NCBI GenBank assembly: GCA_031292915.1
Contig: JAUMSH010000011.1
Location: forward strand, 13,809 to 77,808
Length of the DNA: 64,000 bases
Reading direction: 5' to 3'
From: Collinsella sp.
GTDB taxonomy: Bacteria; Actinomycetota; Coriobacteriia; Coriobacteriales; Coriobacteriaceae
The number at the start of each line of letters is the position of its first letter. Within the stretch, counting starts at the first letter, position 1. A program made the translations under genes and the position numbers. Positions 32,780-41,079 of this stretch are shown here, one piece after another. The notes beneath the pieces are model-generated. The model had not been told where the DNA came from. It saw only the letters and a list, made by a program, of their open reading frames with translations, and ran no database searches.

Positions 32780-32820
32780 TCGCTATTTAGGGCGTCCAAG
32801 ATTTGGGGCGCAGTTCACAC

Positions 32821-32836
32821 GGAGGTCGGGCTTTTT
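32821..32836 (+). terminator. argS terminator, right half
   Basis: GGAGGTCGGGC plus five Ts; pairs with 31352-31365 when the IS and one copy of the CAC duplication are removed. In the present arrangement it cannot fold with its partner across 1.4 kb during transcription, so argS transcripts may read into the IS. Confidence 0.85.
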
Positions 32837-32880
32837 GCAAACGCCGACGTATTGACGAATTTGGAACTGCTGGAAATACG

Positions 32881-33030
32881 AAACTATGCCGGTTTACTAC
32901 GATGAAATGAGAAATTCCAACCACGCCGGCTTTTCGCAAAAAAGTGCAAGGCATCTACCTGCGGTTTTAGTTCAACAAGTTTCGGAGTGGTCGCGGTTGA
33001 GCGATTCATCGTAGTAAACCGCCATAGTTT
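32881..33030. repeat. 150-bp element bounded by 26-bp inverted repeats
   Basis: 32881-32906 and the reverse complement of 33005-33030 match at 25 of 26 positions (both begin AAACTATG and end CTACGATGAA). The interior has no ORF. The size and ends resemble a MITE or a large RNA hairpin, although no target duplication is evident. It lies between the IS and the rho promoter. Confidence 0.8.
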
Positions 33031-33114
33031 TGGCGGAGGCAGTCAGATTTGTGGGTGTTAAACCAAAAAGTGTCCCTTTTGACTAGTCGTTTAAGAGCGT
33101 TCCCAATGACTAAG

Positions 33115-33142
33115 TTGCAGGTGGTTGCGGTTGTGTTACACT
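33115..33142 (+). promoter_or_regulatory. Probable rho promoter
   Basis: TTGCAG (33115-33120), 16-nt spacer, TACACT (33137-33142). This leaves a leader of about 135 nt before the GTG start of rho. Rho genes are commonly autoregulated through the leader; I see no decisive structure here. Confidence 0.5.
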
Positions 33143-33285
33143 AACGCTGCGTATATGACGCAATCATCTCGATACAGATCAATGATGTCCGTCGTTTTGA
33201 ACGGAACTAGACTGTTTAGCCGCCCTGAAGGTTTATGCAGGGAGCATGTGATCACAGGGCTTGAAAAGAAAGTTGAGCAAACACT

Positions 33286-35859
33286 GTGTCTGATCAACAG
33301 CAAGAAAACGAAATAACGACGACGCAAGCCGCTCCCGCTGCACCGGTTGCGTCGGACCAGGTCGCGGCGCCCGTGCAAGCCTCGGCTCCTGAGACGCCTA
33401 AGGCTGCTTCGACGCCTACGCCTTCAGCGGCTGAGAAAGCCGTGCCTGCAACTGGTGAGGAGGCTGCTCCGGCAAAGCCCAAGCGCACGCGCCGCACGGC
33501 CAAGCCTGCCGCAGACGGCGAGGAGGTCACCAAGCCCAAGCGCCGTACCACGCGCACGACGCGCGCCAAGCGCACCGTTGTAGCTGACTCCTCGGCGCCG
33601 ATTTCCGATGAGGTCGCGCAGGCACGTGCGTTGGCGCAGATTAGCGAGGCTCAGGTGGTGCGCGCCCGCCGTCGTGCTGCCGAGCGCGAGGCCGCGGCTC
33701 TGACCGAGCTTGCAGCTCCGTCTGTGCCCGAGACGCCTGCCGCCACCGAGACCCCTGTCGCCGACCGACCGACCGAGAAGCCGGCACCGCGCACACGCCG
33801 TCGCACAGCTGCTAAGGCCGAGCAGGTTGCTGAACAGGCAACCCCCGAGCTCACTGAGGCTTCGGTCCGTTCCGCGGCAGGGGAGGGCACATCGCCTGCT
33901 GAGCCCGCTGCGCCTGTCGAGGCCAGCGAAGTTCCCGTTGTCGATCCGGCTTTGCGCCCGCACCGTCGCGGTCGCAAGCCCAAGGCCTTCGTCGAGGCAG
34001 AGAAGGCCGCAGCCGCAGCCGCCGCCGCTCGGGATGCTGCGGCGACCGCCGAGCCTGCAACCACTGCCGATGCACCCGTCCAGGATGCTACGACTTCCGA
34101 GGCCGCTCCCGCCGATGTCGAGCCCGCCGACGTCCGTCCTGGTCGCAGCCATCGTACTGCTGCTAAGCGCACGTCCAAGGCCAAGACTGCCAAGAAGGGT
34201 GCGTCCGAGGATTCCGCCGAGACGACCGCCGATGCATCGACTGATGCCGCCGAGCCCCAAGACGTCGAACAGTCTGCGTCCGAGAAGCCCAAGCGCGGTC
34301 GTAAGAAGTCCGCTAAGGCCAAGGCGTCCGAGCAGCAGGCTGATGTCGAAGCACAGGTCGATTCCGGCGCCGAGGCCAATGGCGCCGCTGCGGCCAATGC
34401 CGACGCCGCCGCAACCGATGGCGCCGCGCCCGCCGAGGCCGAAGACGGCGCTCGCCCCAACCGTCGCCAGCACAAGCGCAACGACGAGCGCAACGAGCGC
34501 AAGGACGAGCGCAACAACGACCGCCGCAACCGCCAGCGCGATCGCAAGCAGCGCAACAAGGAGCGTAACACCGCTCCCACCGAGCCCACGCTTTCGCGCG
34601 AGGAGCTCGCGGCCATGAAGGTCGCCGAGTTGCGCGAGAAGGCCAAGGAGTTCGAGATCGAGACGACCGGCAAGAAGAAAGCCGAGCTCGTCGAGGAGAT
34701 CTACGTCACCGCCGCGAAGGCCGAGGGCTTCCGCGACATCAAGGGCATCCTGCAGATTCGTCCGGACAGCTCCGGTATCATCCATGCCCATGGCTACATG
34801 AAGTCCAACGACGACGCCTTCGTGCCCGCCTACCTCATCCGCTCCGCGCGCCTGCGCACGGGCGACGTCATCGAGGGCTCGCTGCGTCCTTCGCGCGGCG
34901 GCGACAAGCGCGCCGGCCTCGCCAAAATCACGACCGTCAACGGTCTGGACCCCGAGCAGATTCGCAACCGTCCCAAGTTCGGCGACCTCACCCCGGTCTA
35001 TCCCAACGAGCCGCTGCGCATGGAGCACGGCAAGGACTCCATTACCGGTCGCGCCATCGACATCGTGTCACCGATCGGCAAGGGTCAGCGTGGCCTGATC
35101 GTGTCCCCGCCCAAGGCCGGCAAGACCACGATCCTCAAGAAGATCTGCCAGTCTATCTCGATTAACAACCCCGAGGTGCACCTCATCTGCCTGCTCGTCG
35201 ACGAGCGCCCCGAAGAGGTCACCGATATGCAGCGTTCCATCAAGGGCGAGGTTGTGGCGTCGACCTTCGATATGCCCGCCGACAACCACACTCGCGTGGC
35301 AGAGCTCGTCATCGAGCGCGCCAAGCGCATCGTGGAGCTGGGCGGCGATGTTGTGGTGGTGCTCGACTCCATCACGCGTCTTGCCCGCGCCTACAACTTG
35401 GCGGCGCCCGCCTCGGGCCGCATCCTTTCGGGCGGCGTCGATTCGGCGGCGCTGTATCCGCCCAAGCGCTTCCTGGGCGCAGCCCGTAATATCGAGAACG
35501 GTGGCTCGCTCACCATCCTGGCCTCTGCCCTCATCGACACCGGTTCCAAGATGGACGAGGTCATCTTCGAGGAGTTCAAGGGCACCGGCAACATGGAGCT
35601 TAAGCTCGACCGCGACCTGGCCGACCGTCGCATCTTCCCGGCTATCGACCCCGTTGCCTCCGGTACGCGTAATGAGGACCTGTTGGTCGACGAGCAGATG
35701 CGTCCGTTTGTTTTTGGCCTGCGTCGCATTCTTGCCGGCATGAACAACACCGAGCGCGCAGCCGCATCGTTTATCAAGGGTCTTAAGGGCACCAACACCA
35801 ATCAAGAGTTCCTGGTGCGTTCGGCCAAAAAGCACAGCGACTACGAGCAGACGTTCTAG
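33286..35859 (+). CDS. rho: Transcription termination factor Rho with a 437-aa N-terminal extension
   Basis: ATP-dependent RNA helicase that ends transcription. 857 aa, twice the usual 420. Residues 1 to about 437 are low-complexity (Ala/Glu/Lys/Pro, then Asn/Asp/Arg/Lys-rich near 395-430) and probably disordered. A complete Rho follows: Rho_N helical domain from about 438 (EELAAMKVAELREKAKEF), RNA-binding OB fold (IRPDSSGIIHAHGYM), Walker A SPPKAGKTT near 608-616, Walker B VVVVLDSITRLARAYN. Start GTG 33286; the upstream AAAGAAAG is rather far, so the start is moderately sure. Actinobacterial Rho proteins often carry such RNA-binding insertions; this one is unusually long. Confidence 0.94.
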   Translation: MSDQQQENEITTTQAAPAAPVASDQVAAPVQASAPETPKAASTPTPSAAEKAVPATGEEAAPAKPKRTRRTAKPAADGEEVTKPKRRTTRTTRAKRTVVADSSAPISDEVAQARALAQISEAQVVRARRRAAEREAAALTELAAPSVPETPAATETPVADRPTEKPAPRTRRRTAAKAEQVAEQATPELTEASVRSAAGEGTSPAEPAAPVEASEVPVVDPALRPHRRGRKPKAFVEAEKAAAAAAAARDAAATAEPATTADAPVQDATTSEAAPADVEPADVRPGRSHRTAAKRTSKAKTAKKGASEDSAETTADASTDAAEPQDVEQSASEKPKRGRKKSAKAKASEQQADVEAQVDSGAEANGAAAANADAAATDGAAPAEAEDGARPNRRQHKRNDERNERKDERNNDRRNRQRDRKQRNKERNTAPTEPTLSREELAAMKVAELREKAKEFEIETTGKKKAELVEEIYVTAAKAEGFRDIKGILQIRPDSSGIIHAHGYMKSNDDAFVPAYLIRSARLRTGDVIEGSLRPSRGGDKRAGLAKITTVNGLDPEQIRNRPKFGDLTPVYPNEPLRMEHGKDSITGRAIDIVSPIGKGQRGLIVSPPKAGKTTILKKICQSISINNPEVHLICLLVDERPEEVTDMQRSIKGEVVASTFDMPADNHTRVAELVIERAKRIVELGGDVVVVLDSITRLARAYNLAAPASGRILSGGVDSAALYPPKRFLGAARNIENGGSLTILASALIDTGSKMDEVIFEEFKGTGNMELKLDRDLADRRIFPAIDPVASGTRNEDLLVDEQMRPFVFGLRRILAGMNNTERAAASFIKGLKGTNTNQEFLVRSAKKHSDYEQTF

Positions 35860-35896
35860 GTTGTCATCCACGCGCAGCGATAGTCATCAATTCGAT

Positions 35897-35929
35897 AAAG
35901 GGTCGGGGCTTTGAGCCTCGGCCCTTTTT
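35897..35929 (+). terminator. Terminator after rho
   Basis: AAAGGGTCGGGGCT / AGCCTCGGCCCTTT hairpin with a short loop and a five-T tail, 38 nt after the rho stop. Confidence 0.88.
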
Positions 35930-36007
35930 CATATCGTCGCTCCGCGCTTATTTTTAACCATAAGACCGACGAGCAGCAGGTTTCCCGTTTCAATCCGACA
36001 TCGTCGC

Positions 36008-36036
36008 TTGCAATCGACAGGGCGGTTTCGCATAAT
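36008..36036 (+). promoter_or_regulatory. Promoter for the 36173 gene
   Basis: TTGCAA (36008-36013), exactly 17 nt, CATAAT (36031-36036). The leader to the start codon at 36173 is about 130 nt and contains the small hairpin GGGGC-ATA-GCCCC. Otherwise nothing is seen in 35930-36172. Confidence 0.6.
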
Positions 36037-36172
36037 AGCTTTTAAGCTTCGCGACGGAAAACGCAGATGAAACGAACCATATACCGTTGCTTTGGGGCAT
36101 AGCCCCGCTTCATCTTCTCTCGCGCAGCCAACTGAATGATGCGATTTGGGTGCTGGAAGATGGGGAGAGCTC

Positions 36173-37573
36173 ATGGCTTCTTCTGATGCAACACAACGAG
36201 CAGTCCTTGCCGGACTTTCGTGCGGGATCGGCCTTGCCGCTCCCGTGGTTATGTATGCCGCGACGCTGCCGTTTTCGTCGGTGAACGAGACGGTCGCGGC
36301 GGGTGCGGTTCCCTTCGCCGTGGGCGCGGTGGCGGGCGTGGGCATCTATGCCGCCTCGCTGGGTATCTCCGAGTATCGTGCGCAGCGTGAAGAGCGTCTG
36401 TTCCAGCCCGGTGCCATGGGCGGTGCCGCCAATCTCAATCAGCATCAAAGCGAGTTCAAGACCGCCTCGATTTCAGCTCAGCAGCAGGATGCGACTCCTT
36501 ACGCTGCGGCTTCTGATTCTCAGGCTCAGGCGGAGCAGTCTACCTCGGCATTCCTTTCCGGCCTGACTGGTGCGTTCCAGCGCCGTCATGCCGATGATGG
36601 CGTCCCTACCATCGCGCGAGCCGCAGATGCTATGGACGAGGACGAGGCTTGGTCCATGATCGACAGTATGCTCGACGACGATTCGCCGGTGAGCTGCGAC
36701 CCTGCACACTCGCGCGACGTCTATCAAGTCGCCATCGACGAGCTCACCAACGGCGGGCAGACCGGCTCCTTCAATCGCGACGACATCGCCGCCGCGGCAC
36801 GCGCTGTGTCTGGTTCCCAGGCCGCCCCTGCGGGCAGCACGGCAGCTTTCGTGGCACTCGTTGCCAACGCGGCAGCCAATAACGCCTACAACGCTACCTC
36901 GGCGGACGCGAACGCTTCTGCCGACAATTCGTACGTTGATGAAGCCATGACTGCGGACGAGGAGGCCGTTGCCGCCCGCCGTGCCGCCGAAAGCTCGCTT
37001 TGGGGCGCTCCTGCCCAGCAGCAGGCGGCTGAGGCTGCGCCGTACAATGCAAACCTCGCCAGCATGCCTATCATCTCCGGTGCCGTGGACATCGATCTCG
37101 ATGACCTCGATGAGCCTGCAGCCATCACCGCATCGATTGATGCCCAAGATCGCATCGACACCGGCGACCTTCCGGATGCCTCACTCGAGGTTGATGTCCC
37201 CATGGCCGATTACTCGGGCCACGAGGACATGTGGGCCGCCGCCACCGCGATTCTGGATGAGATTGACGAGCCTGCTCCTGTTGCAGCCCCCGCTCCCGTC
37301 GCTGCCCCTCAGCCTGCTGCCCCCGCCTATGTCGGCCGTCACAGTGCTGTATTCCCCGAGGATACCGCCCGTATCTCACGCGAGAGCATCGAGCGGGCCG
37401 AGGCTATTGCCGCCGGCATTATGGAAAACCGTCGTCACGAGCGCGTCAATCAGATCCTCGAGGAAGAGATCGAGCGCCTGCAGTCCTCAACAGCCAAGCG
37501 TACGGGCCGTGCTTATCTGAGCGTTATCGAGGGCGGTACCGCCAGCTTCGCGCCGCTCCGCGCGGAGGCATAA
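36173..37573 (+). CDS. Membrane protein with long acidic, Ala-rich cytoplasmic domain, unknown function
   Basis: 466-aa protein; ATG 36173 follows GGGGAGAGC. Two hydrophobic helices lie at about 10-32 (AVLAGLSCGIGLAAPVVMYA) and 40-62 (AAGAVPFAVGAVAGVGIYAA). The remaining 400 residues are acidic and Ala-rich, with a Pro/Ala stretch near 368-392 and a terminal helical part (ERAEAIAAGIMENRRHERVNQ) ending in a possible short strand. I do not recognise a family. It is followed after 7 nt by the VanZ-like gene, so they are probably co-transcribed. Confidence 0.75.
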   Translation: MASSDATQRAVLAGLSCGIGLAAPVVMYAATLPFSSVNETVAAGAVPFAVGAVAGVGIYAASLGISEYRAQREERLFQPGAMGGAANLNQHQSEFKTASISAQQQDATPYAAASDSQAQAEQSTSAFLSGLTGAFQRRHADDGVPTIARAADAMDEDEAWSMIDSMLDDDSPVSCDPAHSRDVYQVAIDELTNGGQTGSFNRDDIAAAARAVSGSQAAPAGSTAAFVALVANAAANNAYNATSADANASADNSYVDEAMTADEEAVAARRAAESSLWGAPAQQQAAEAAPYNANLASMPIISGAVDIDLDDLDEPAAITASIDAQDRIDTGDLPDASLEVDVPMADYSGHEDMWAAATAILDEIDEPAPVAAPAPVAAPQPAAPAYVGRHSAVFPEDTARISRESIERAEAIAAGIMENRRHERVNQILEEEIERLQSSTAKRTGRAYLSVIEGGTASFAPLRAEA

Positions 37574-37580
37574 CTTCTGC

Positions 37581-38030
37581 ATGGTTAAGATCAATCGAAA
37601 ATGGGCGGTTGTAACCTGCCTGATGGCGCTCTTGATCTGGGGCAATTCGCTGGTTCCCGGCTCGGGGTCGGGCTCGCTGAGCCTAACGGTCATGGAAGCT
37701 ATCCGCGGTTTCCTGCACAGCGTGGGACTTCCATATGAATGGGTGACCAACTTTGTTGTTCGCAAGTGCGCGCATTTTACCGAGTATATGGTGCTCGGCA
37801 TCTTGGCAACGCACGCCTTTGATTTTGAGGGCCGGCGCACCTTTGACGTGCTGCTGCCCACGGCGGTGTTCCTGCTGCTGATTCCTTCGATCGACGAGAC
37901 GATTCAGCTCTTTGTGCCGGGACGCGCCGGCATGATCACCGATGTGATGATCGACTGCTGTGGAGCGGCAACGGGCGTTGTGCTCCGATATCTACTACGA
38001 TCGCTCATATGTGCCAAAAAGGCCGCCTAG
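37581..38030 (+). CDS. VanZ-like membrane protein
   Basis: 149-aa protein with a signal-like first helix, the VanZ-family core VVRKCAHFTEYMVLG, then LIPSIDETIQLFVPGRAGMITDVMID (spanning two motifs, IDETIQLF and PGRAGMITDV). VanZ proteins alter sensitivity to teicoplanin and other surface-active agents in some bacteria; their chemistry is unknown. Here it is not with van genes, so a general envelope role is more likely. Its 3' end overlaps the terminator. Confidence 0.88.
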   Translation: MVKINRKWAVVTCLMALLIWGNSLVPGSGSGSLSLTVMEAIRGFLHSVGLPYEWVTNFVVRKCAHFTEYMVLGILATHAFDFEGRRTFDVLLPTAVFLLLIPSIDETIQLFVPGRAGMITDVMIDCCGAATGVVLRYLLRSLICAKKAA

Positions 38031-38061
38031 GACGTATGCTTGGTCCTAGGCGGCCTTTTTT
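38016..38061 (+). terminator. Terminator overlapping the end of the VanZ-like gene
   Basis: AAAAAGGCCGCCTAGGAC pairs perfectly with GTCCTAGGCGGCCTTTTT around GTATGCTTG, then a T-run. The stop codon TAG is within the left arm. Bidirectional in form. Confidence 0.9.
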
Positions 38062-38142
38062 ATTTGAGGCTTATATGAGACGTGGTGGCGTCGTTCCGTA
38101 GGTCGGATTTGCCGAGCGCGCCACGCCCTGTGGGTGCGTCTG

Positions 38143-39033
38143 CTACTGAAGCGCCTGTGCGCCCAGGGCCAGGCAGCCCATGATGCCCTGCATGCCCTCG
38201 AGGCTGTTGTTGACGATGTAGTTATCGATGTCGTTGACCTCGGGCGTGACGATATAGCCGTTGAGCATCTCGGCGCACTTTTTGCGCGCGAGCGGCACGA
38301 TGGGGGTGTGGTCGGCCACGCCGCCGCCGATGATGATCTTTTGCGGCGCGTAGCACAGCGTGTAGGTCATGAGCGCCTGTGCCAGATAGCCTGCGAGCAG
38401 GTCCATGGCCTCCGGGTCATCGGCCATGTCTCCGGCGCTCTTGCCATCCCAGCGCTTTTTAACGCCGGGGCCGGCGATGAGGCCCTCGAGGCAGTTGTCG
38501 TGGAAGGGGCAGGCGCTATGCTCACCGATGGTGTCGCGCGGGTCGCGCGTGACCAGGATGTGGCCGGCCTCGGGATGCATCATGCCGTGCACGAGCTTAC
38601 CGCCCGAGAGCACGCCGGCGCCCACGCCGGTGCCGATGGTCAGATACACAACGTCAGTGAGGCCCTGGGCGCAACCAAAGGTGACCTCGCCCAGGCAGGC
38701 GACGTTGACGTCGGTGTCGTAGCCACAGGGGATATTGAGCTCGTTTTGGATGGTGCCCAGCAGATCAAAGTAGCGCCATGCCGTTTTGGGCGTCTCCAGG
38801 ATCTTGCCGTATTGGGGCGAAGCGGGGTTGACTGCGGTGGGGCCAAAGGCGCCGATGCCCAGTGCGGCGATGTCCTTGTCGGCAAACCATGCATTGACGG
38901 CCTCAACGGTCTCCTGCGGGGTCGTGGTCGCGATCTGCTCACGCTCCAGGACCGTACCGTCTGCATAGCCCGTGGCGCAGACCATCTTGGTGCCGCCGGC
39001 CTCGAGCGCTCCGATAAGCTGCTGTTCTGCCAT
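38143..39033 (-). CDS. ROK-family fructokinase-like sugar kinase
   Basis: 296-aa ATP-dependent sugar kinase. ATG 39033 follows GAGAGGAA. The phosphate-binding start GALEAGGTKMVCA, the ROK segment TIGTGVGAGVLSGGKLVHG (two motifs), and the zinc-binding region GHILVTRDP...CPFHDNCLEGLIAGP match bacterial fructokinases of the ROK class. No transporter or glycosidase is next to it, so the substrate (fructose or mannose) is an inference. Confidence 0.85.
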   Translation of the reverse strand: MAEQQLIGALEAGGTKMVCATGYADGTVLEREQIATTTPQETVEAVNAWFADKDIAALGIGAFGPTAVNPASPQYGKILETPKTAWRYFDLLGTIQNELNIPCGYDTDVNVACLGEVTFGCAQGLTDVVYLTIGTGVGAGVLSGGKLVHGMMHPEAGHILVTRDPRDTIGEHSACPFHDNCLEGLIAGPGVKKRWDGKSAGDMADDPEAMDLLAGYLAQALMTYTLCYAPQKIIIGGGVADHTPIVPLARKKCAEMLNGYIVTPEVNDIDNYIVNNSLEGMQGIMGCLALGAQALQ

Positions 39034-39106
39034 AGTATTCCTCTCTCTGGGACGAGTTGCTCCGTGACTAAAGTATAGGGCTCTAAACCATTTAAGAAAG
39101 CGCTAT

Positions 39107-39149
39107 AAAAAGAAGCCTCGCAACGTGGCGGGCGGTGCGGGGCTTCTTT
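39107..39149 (-). terminator. Terminator after the aminotransferase gene
   Basis: On the minus strand AAAGAAGCCCCGCA and TGCGAGGCTTCTTTTT pair around a GC-rich loop, with a T-run. It lies directly downstream of the aminotransferase stop and before the kinase start. Confidence 0.8.
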
Positions 39150-39174
39150 GGTTGCTTTTGTTGCCGGGCCGTCC

Positions 39175-40356
39175 TTACCCGCGCGGCTTGATTTTATCAC
39201 GTAGCGACTTGAGGTTCTCCAGTGCCGCGTTAAGCGTCTCGTCCCGCTTGGCAAAGTGGAAACGAATCAGATGCTTGACGGGCTCGCGGAAGAAGCTCGA
39301 GCCGGGCACGGCGCCCACGCCCACCTTGGATGCGAGGTCCTCGCAGAATTCGAGGTCGCTGTCATAGCCAAACTCAGAGATGTCCATCATGACGTAGTAG
39401 GCGCCCTGTGGCACGTTATGCTCAAGACCGATGCTATCGAGCCCCTGACAGAACAGGTCGCGTTTGGCGGTATAGAGGTTAAGGACCTCATCGTAATAGC
39501 TGTCGTCGAAGTTGAGGGCGGTGACAACGGCTTCCTGCAGGGGAGCGGCGGCACCCACGGTGAGAAAGTCGTGGACCTTCTTGATGCGCTCGGTGATCTG
39601 GGCCGGGGCGATGGTGTAGCCCAGACGCCAGCCGGTGATGGAGTACGTCTTAGACAGCGAGCTGCAGCTGATGGTTCGCTCGAACATGCCGGGCAGCGTG
39701 GCCATATAGACGTGCTCATGGGGCGCGTAGACGATGTGCTCGTAGACTTCGTCGGTGATGCAGTACGCGTCGTACTTTTTGCACAGGTCGGCGATAAAGG
39801 TGAGCTCCTCGCGCGTAAAGACCTTGCCGCAGGGGTTGGAAGGATTGCACAGGACGATGGCCTTGGGGTCGTTGTCTCGGAAGGCCGCCTCGAGTACCTC
39901 ACGATCAAAGTCGAATGTGGGCGGGTTGAGCGGCACATAGATAGGCTCGGCACCCGAGAGAATGGTGTCAGCGCCGTAGTTCTCGTAGAACGGCGAGAAG
40001 ATGACGACCTTGTCTCCGGGGTTTGTGACCGTCATCATGGCGGCCATCATGGCCTCGGTGGAGCCGCAGGTGACTACGATATTCTCGTTGGGGTTCACCG
40101 GCATGCCCATAAAGTGCTCCTGTTTGGCGGCGAGCGCCTCGCGCATGGCCTGGGAGCCCCAGGTGATGGAGTACTGGTGATAGAGCGGCTTGGGGTCGCT
40201 GGCGATGGCGCTGAGGCTATCGAGCAGCTGCGCTGGGGGATCGAAGTCAGGGAAGCCCTGCGAGAGATTGACAGCGCCATACTTATTGGAGATGCGTGTC
40301 ATGCGGCGGATGACCGAATCGGTAAATCTTGCCGTGCGGTTGGAGAGTTCTTTCAT
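39175..40356 (-). CDS. Class I/II PLP-dependent aminotransferase
   Basis: 393 aa, normal length. ATG 40356 follows GAAAGGACC. PLP-binding features: NPSNPCGKVFTREEL, DEVYEHIVY, and the Schiff-base Lys in SSLSKTYSITGWRLGY; the C-terminal Arg that binds the substrate carboxylate is in HLIRFHFAK. The sequence style is that of the aspartate/methionine/kynurenine aminotransferase group (YbdL-like). The exact amino acid is not determined. It stands alone between a terminator and the tRNA cluster. Confidence 0.87.
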   Translation of the reverse strand: MKELSNRTARFTDSVIRRMTRISNKYGAVNLSQGFPDFDPPAQLLDSLSAIASDPKPLYHQYSITWGSQAMREALAAKQEHFMGMPVNPNENIVVTCGSTEAMMAAMMTVTNPGDKVVIFSPFYENYGADTILSGAEPIYVPLNPPTFDFDREVLEAAFRDNDPKAIVLCNPSNPCGKVFTREELTFIADLCKKYDAYCITDEVYEHIVYAPHEHVYMATLPGMFERTISCSSLSKTYSITGWRLGYTIAPAQITERIKKVHDFLTVGAAAPLQEAVVTALNFDDSYYDEVLNLYTAKRDLFCQGLDSIGLEHNVPQGAYYVMMDISEFGYDSDLEFCEDLASKVGVGAVPGSSFFREPVKHLIRFHFAKRDETLNAALENLKSLRDKIKPRG

Positions 40357-40521
40357 GACGGTCCTTTCGAGGATTTGCAGTGGGGCAAGTTTACTCCCAT
40401 GAAACCGGTGGGATTTGCTCGAAATGGTCTCGAAAAACTCTTTTCAAAATTCTTGAAAATTGGGGCTTGCATCGCGTGGCGTTCCTTGCAATAATAGTCG
40501 AGCGCGAAGCGCACAGGACAC

Positions 40522-40599
40522 GGTGGGTGTAGCTCAGTTGGCTAGAGCGACGGGTTGTGGTCCCGTAGGTCGAGGGTTCGAGTCCCTTTACCCACCCCA
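40522..40599 (+). tRNA. tRNA-His (GTG)
   Basis: Complete cloverleaf: acceptor GTGGGTG / TACCCAC, D arm with GGC loop, anticodon loop TTGTGGT with anticodon GTG, T arm GAGGGTTCGAGTCCC. The extra G at 40522 opposes C73 (40596), the tRNA-His identity element. CCA is encoded (40597-40599). Confidence 0.97.
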
Positions 40600-40621
40600 G
40601 TTCTTGCTTCGTGTTGATATC

Positions 40622-40697
40622 GGGTCGTTAGCTCAGTTGGTAGAGCAGGGGACTCTTAATCCCAAGGTCCAGGGTTCGAACCCCTGACGGCCCACCA
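40622..40697 (+). tRNA. tRNA-Lys (CTT), copy 1
   Basis: 76 nt; acceptor GGGTCGT / ACGGCCC, anticodon loop CTCTTAA with anticodon CTT, T loop TTCGAAC, encoded CCA (40695-40697). Confidence 0.97.
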
Positions 40698-40740
40698 CAC
40701 GATATCTCCTCTAAAGTCCGCCACAACGGACTTTAGCTTT

Positions 40741-40816
40741 GGGTCGTTAGCTCAGTTGGTAGAGCAGGGGACTCTTAATCCCAAGGTCCAGGGTTCGACC
40801 CCCTGACGGCCCACCA
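40741..40816 (+). tRNA. tRNA-Lys (CTT), copy 2
   Basis: Identical to copy 1 except for one T-loop base: TTCGACC instead of TTCGAAC. Encoded CCA (40814-40816). A tandem duplication is likely. Its last 19 nt before the final A recur at 40976-40994. Confidence 0.96.
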
Positions 40817-40826
40817 AAGCAAGTTA

Positions 40827-40858
40827 AGACGGTCAACTTCGGTTGGCCGTCTTTTTTT
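40827..40858 (+). terminator. Terminator after the tRNA cluster
   Basis: AGACGGTCAAC-TTCG-GTTGGCCGTCT (11-bp stem, one G-T pair, UUCG tetraloop) followed by seven Ts. Confidence 0.9.
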
Positions 40859-40975
40859 GTTGACCTTTCATGGGGTCGAACCCGAAAGGGCGCGGAGCTG
40901 AGGAAATGCGTAAGCATTTACCAGCGCAGCGCGCAAGGCGCCTTGGCGCCGCAGCGGCCGCCTGCGCAGCAGGCT

Positions 40976-40994
40976 GACCCCCTGACGGCCCACC
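40976..40994 (+). repeat. Duplicated 3' end of tRNA-Lys (probable attachment-site scar)
   Basis: The 19 nt GACCCCCTGACGGCCCACC equal 40797-40815 of tRNA-Lys copy 2. After it, as after the real tRNA, come a terminator and a conserved stretch (GTTGACCT..CATGGGGTCGAACCCGAAAGGGC at 40859 and 41037, of which I give only the ends). This is what remains when an element integrates at a tRNA 3' end or when the tRNA tail region is tandemly duplicated. Confidence 0.7.
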
Positions 40995-41005
40995 CAAAGA
41001 TCATT

Positions 41006-41036
41006 AAAGCGACTGGCTCAGGCTGGTCGCTTTTTT
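41006..41036 (+). terminator. Terminator after the tRNA-Lys scar
   Basis: AAAGCGAC pairs with GTCGCTTT (41006-41013 with 41026-41033), then a T-run. Paralogous in position to the terminator at 40827-40858. Confidence 0.75.
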
Positions 41037-41079
41037 GTTGACCTCGCATGGGGTCGAACCCGAAAGGGCACAGCCGCTT

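Larger units (their letters stand above)
31369..32817 (+). mobile_element. Complete IS3-family insertion sequence (1449 bp)
   Basis: Terminal inverted repeats are 31369-31392 and 32794-32817; 20 of 24 positions match, both outer ends reading TGAACTGC. The target duplication is CAC (31366-31368 and 32818-32820). Inside are orfA and orfB in a -1 relation joined by a seven-A slippery site at 31868-31874. All parts look intact, so it may be active. It lies in the loop of the argS terminator. Confidence 0.93.

Noticed and set aside
31975..32790. 271-codon + strand frame overlapping the IS transposase
   Set aside because: Out of frame with the DDE motifs; the -1 frame from the A7 run carries the transposase.
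31369..33030. The 150-bp inverted-repeat element as a non-autonomous copy of the adjacent IS
   Set aside because: Its arms (AAACTATG...) do not resemble the IS ends (TGAACTGC...).
33125..33316. 63-codon leader ORF before rho
   Set aside because: It begins inside the promoter -10 region, has no ribosome binding site and overlaps the rho start in another frame.
40460..40687. 75-codon ORF over the tRNA genes
   Set aside because: Entirely explained by tRNA-His and tRNA-Lys.
40900..40975. An additional small gene between tRNA-Lys and its duplicated end
   Set aside because: GC-rich, palindromic filler without a ribosome binding site or credible product.
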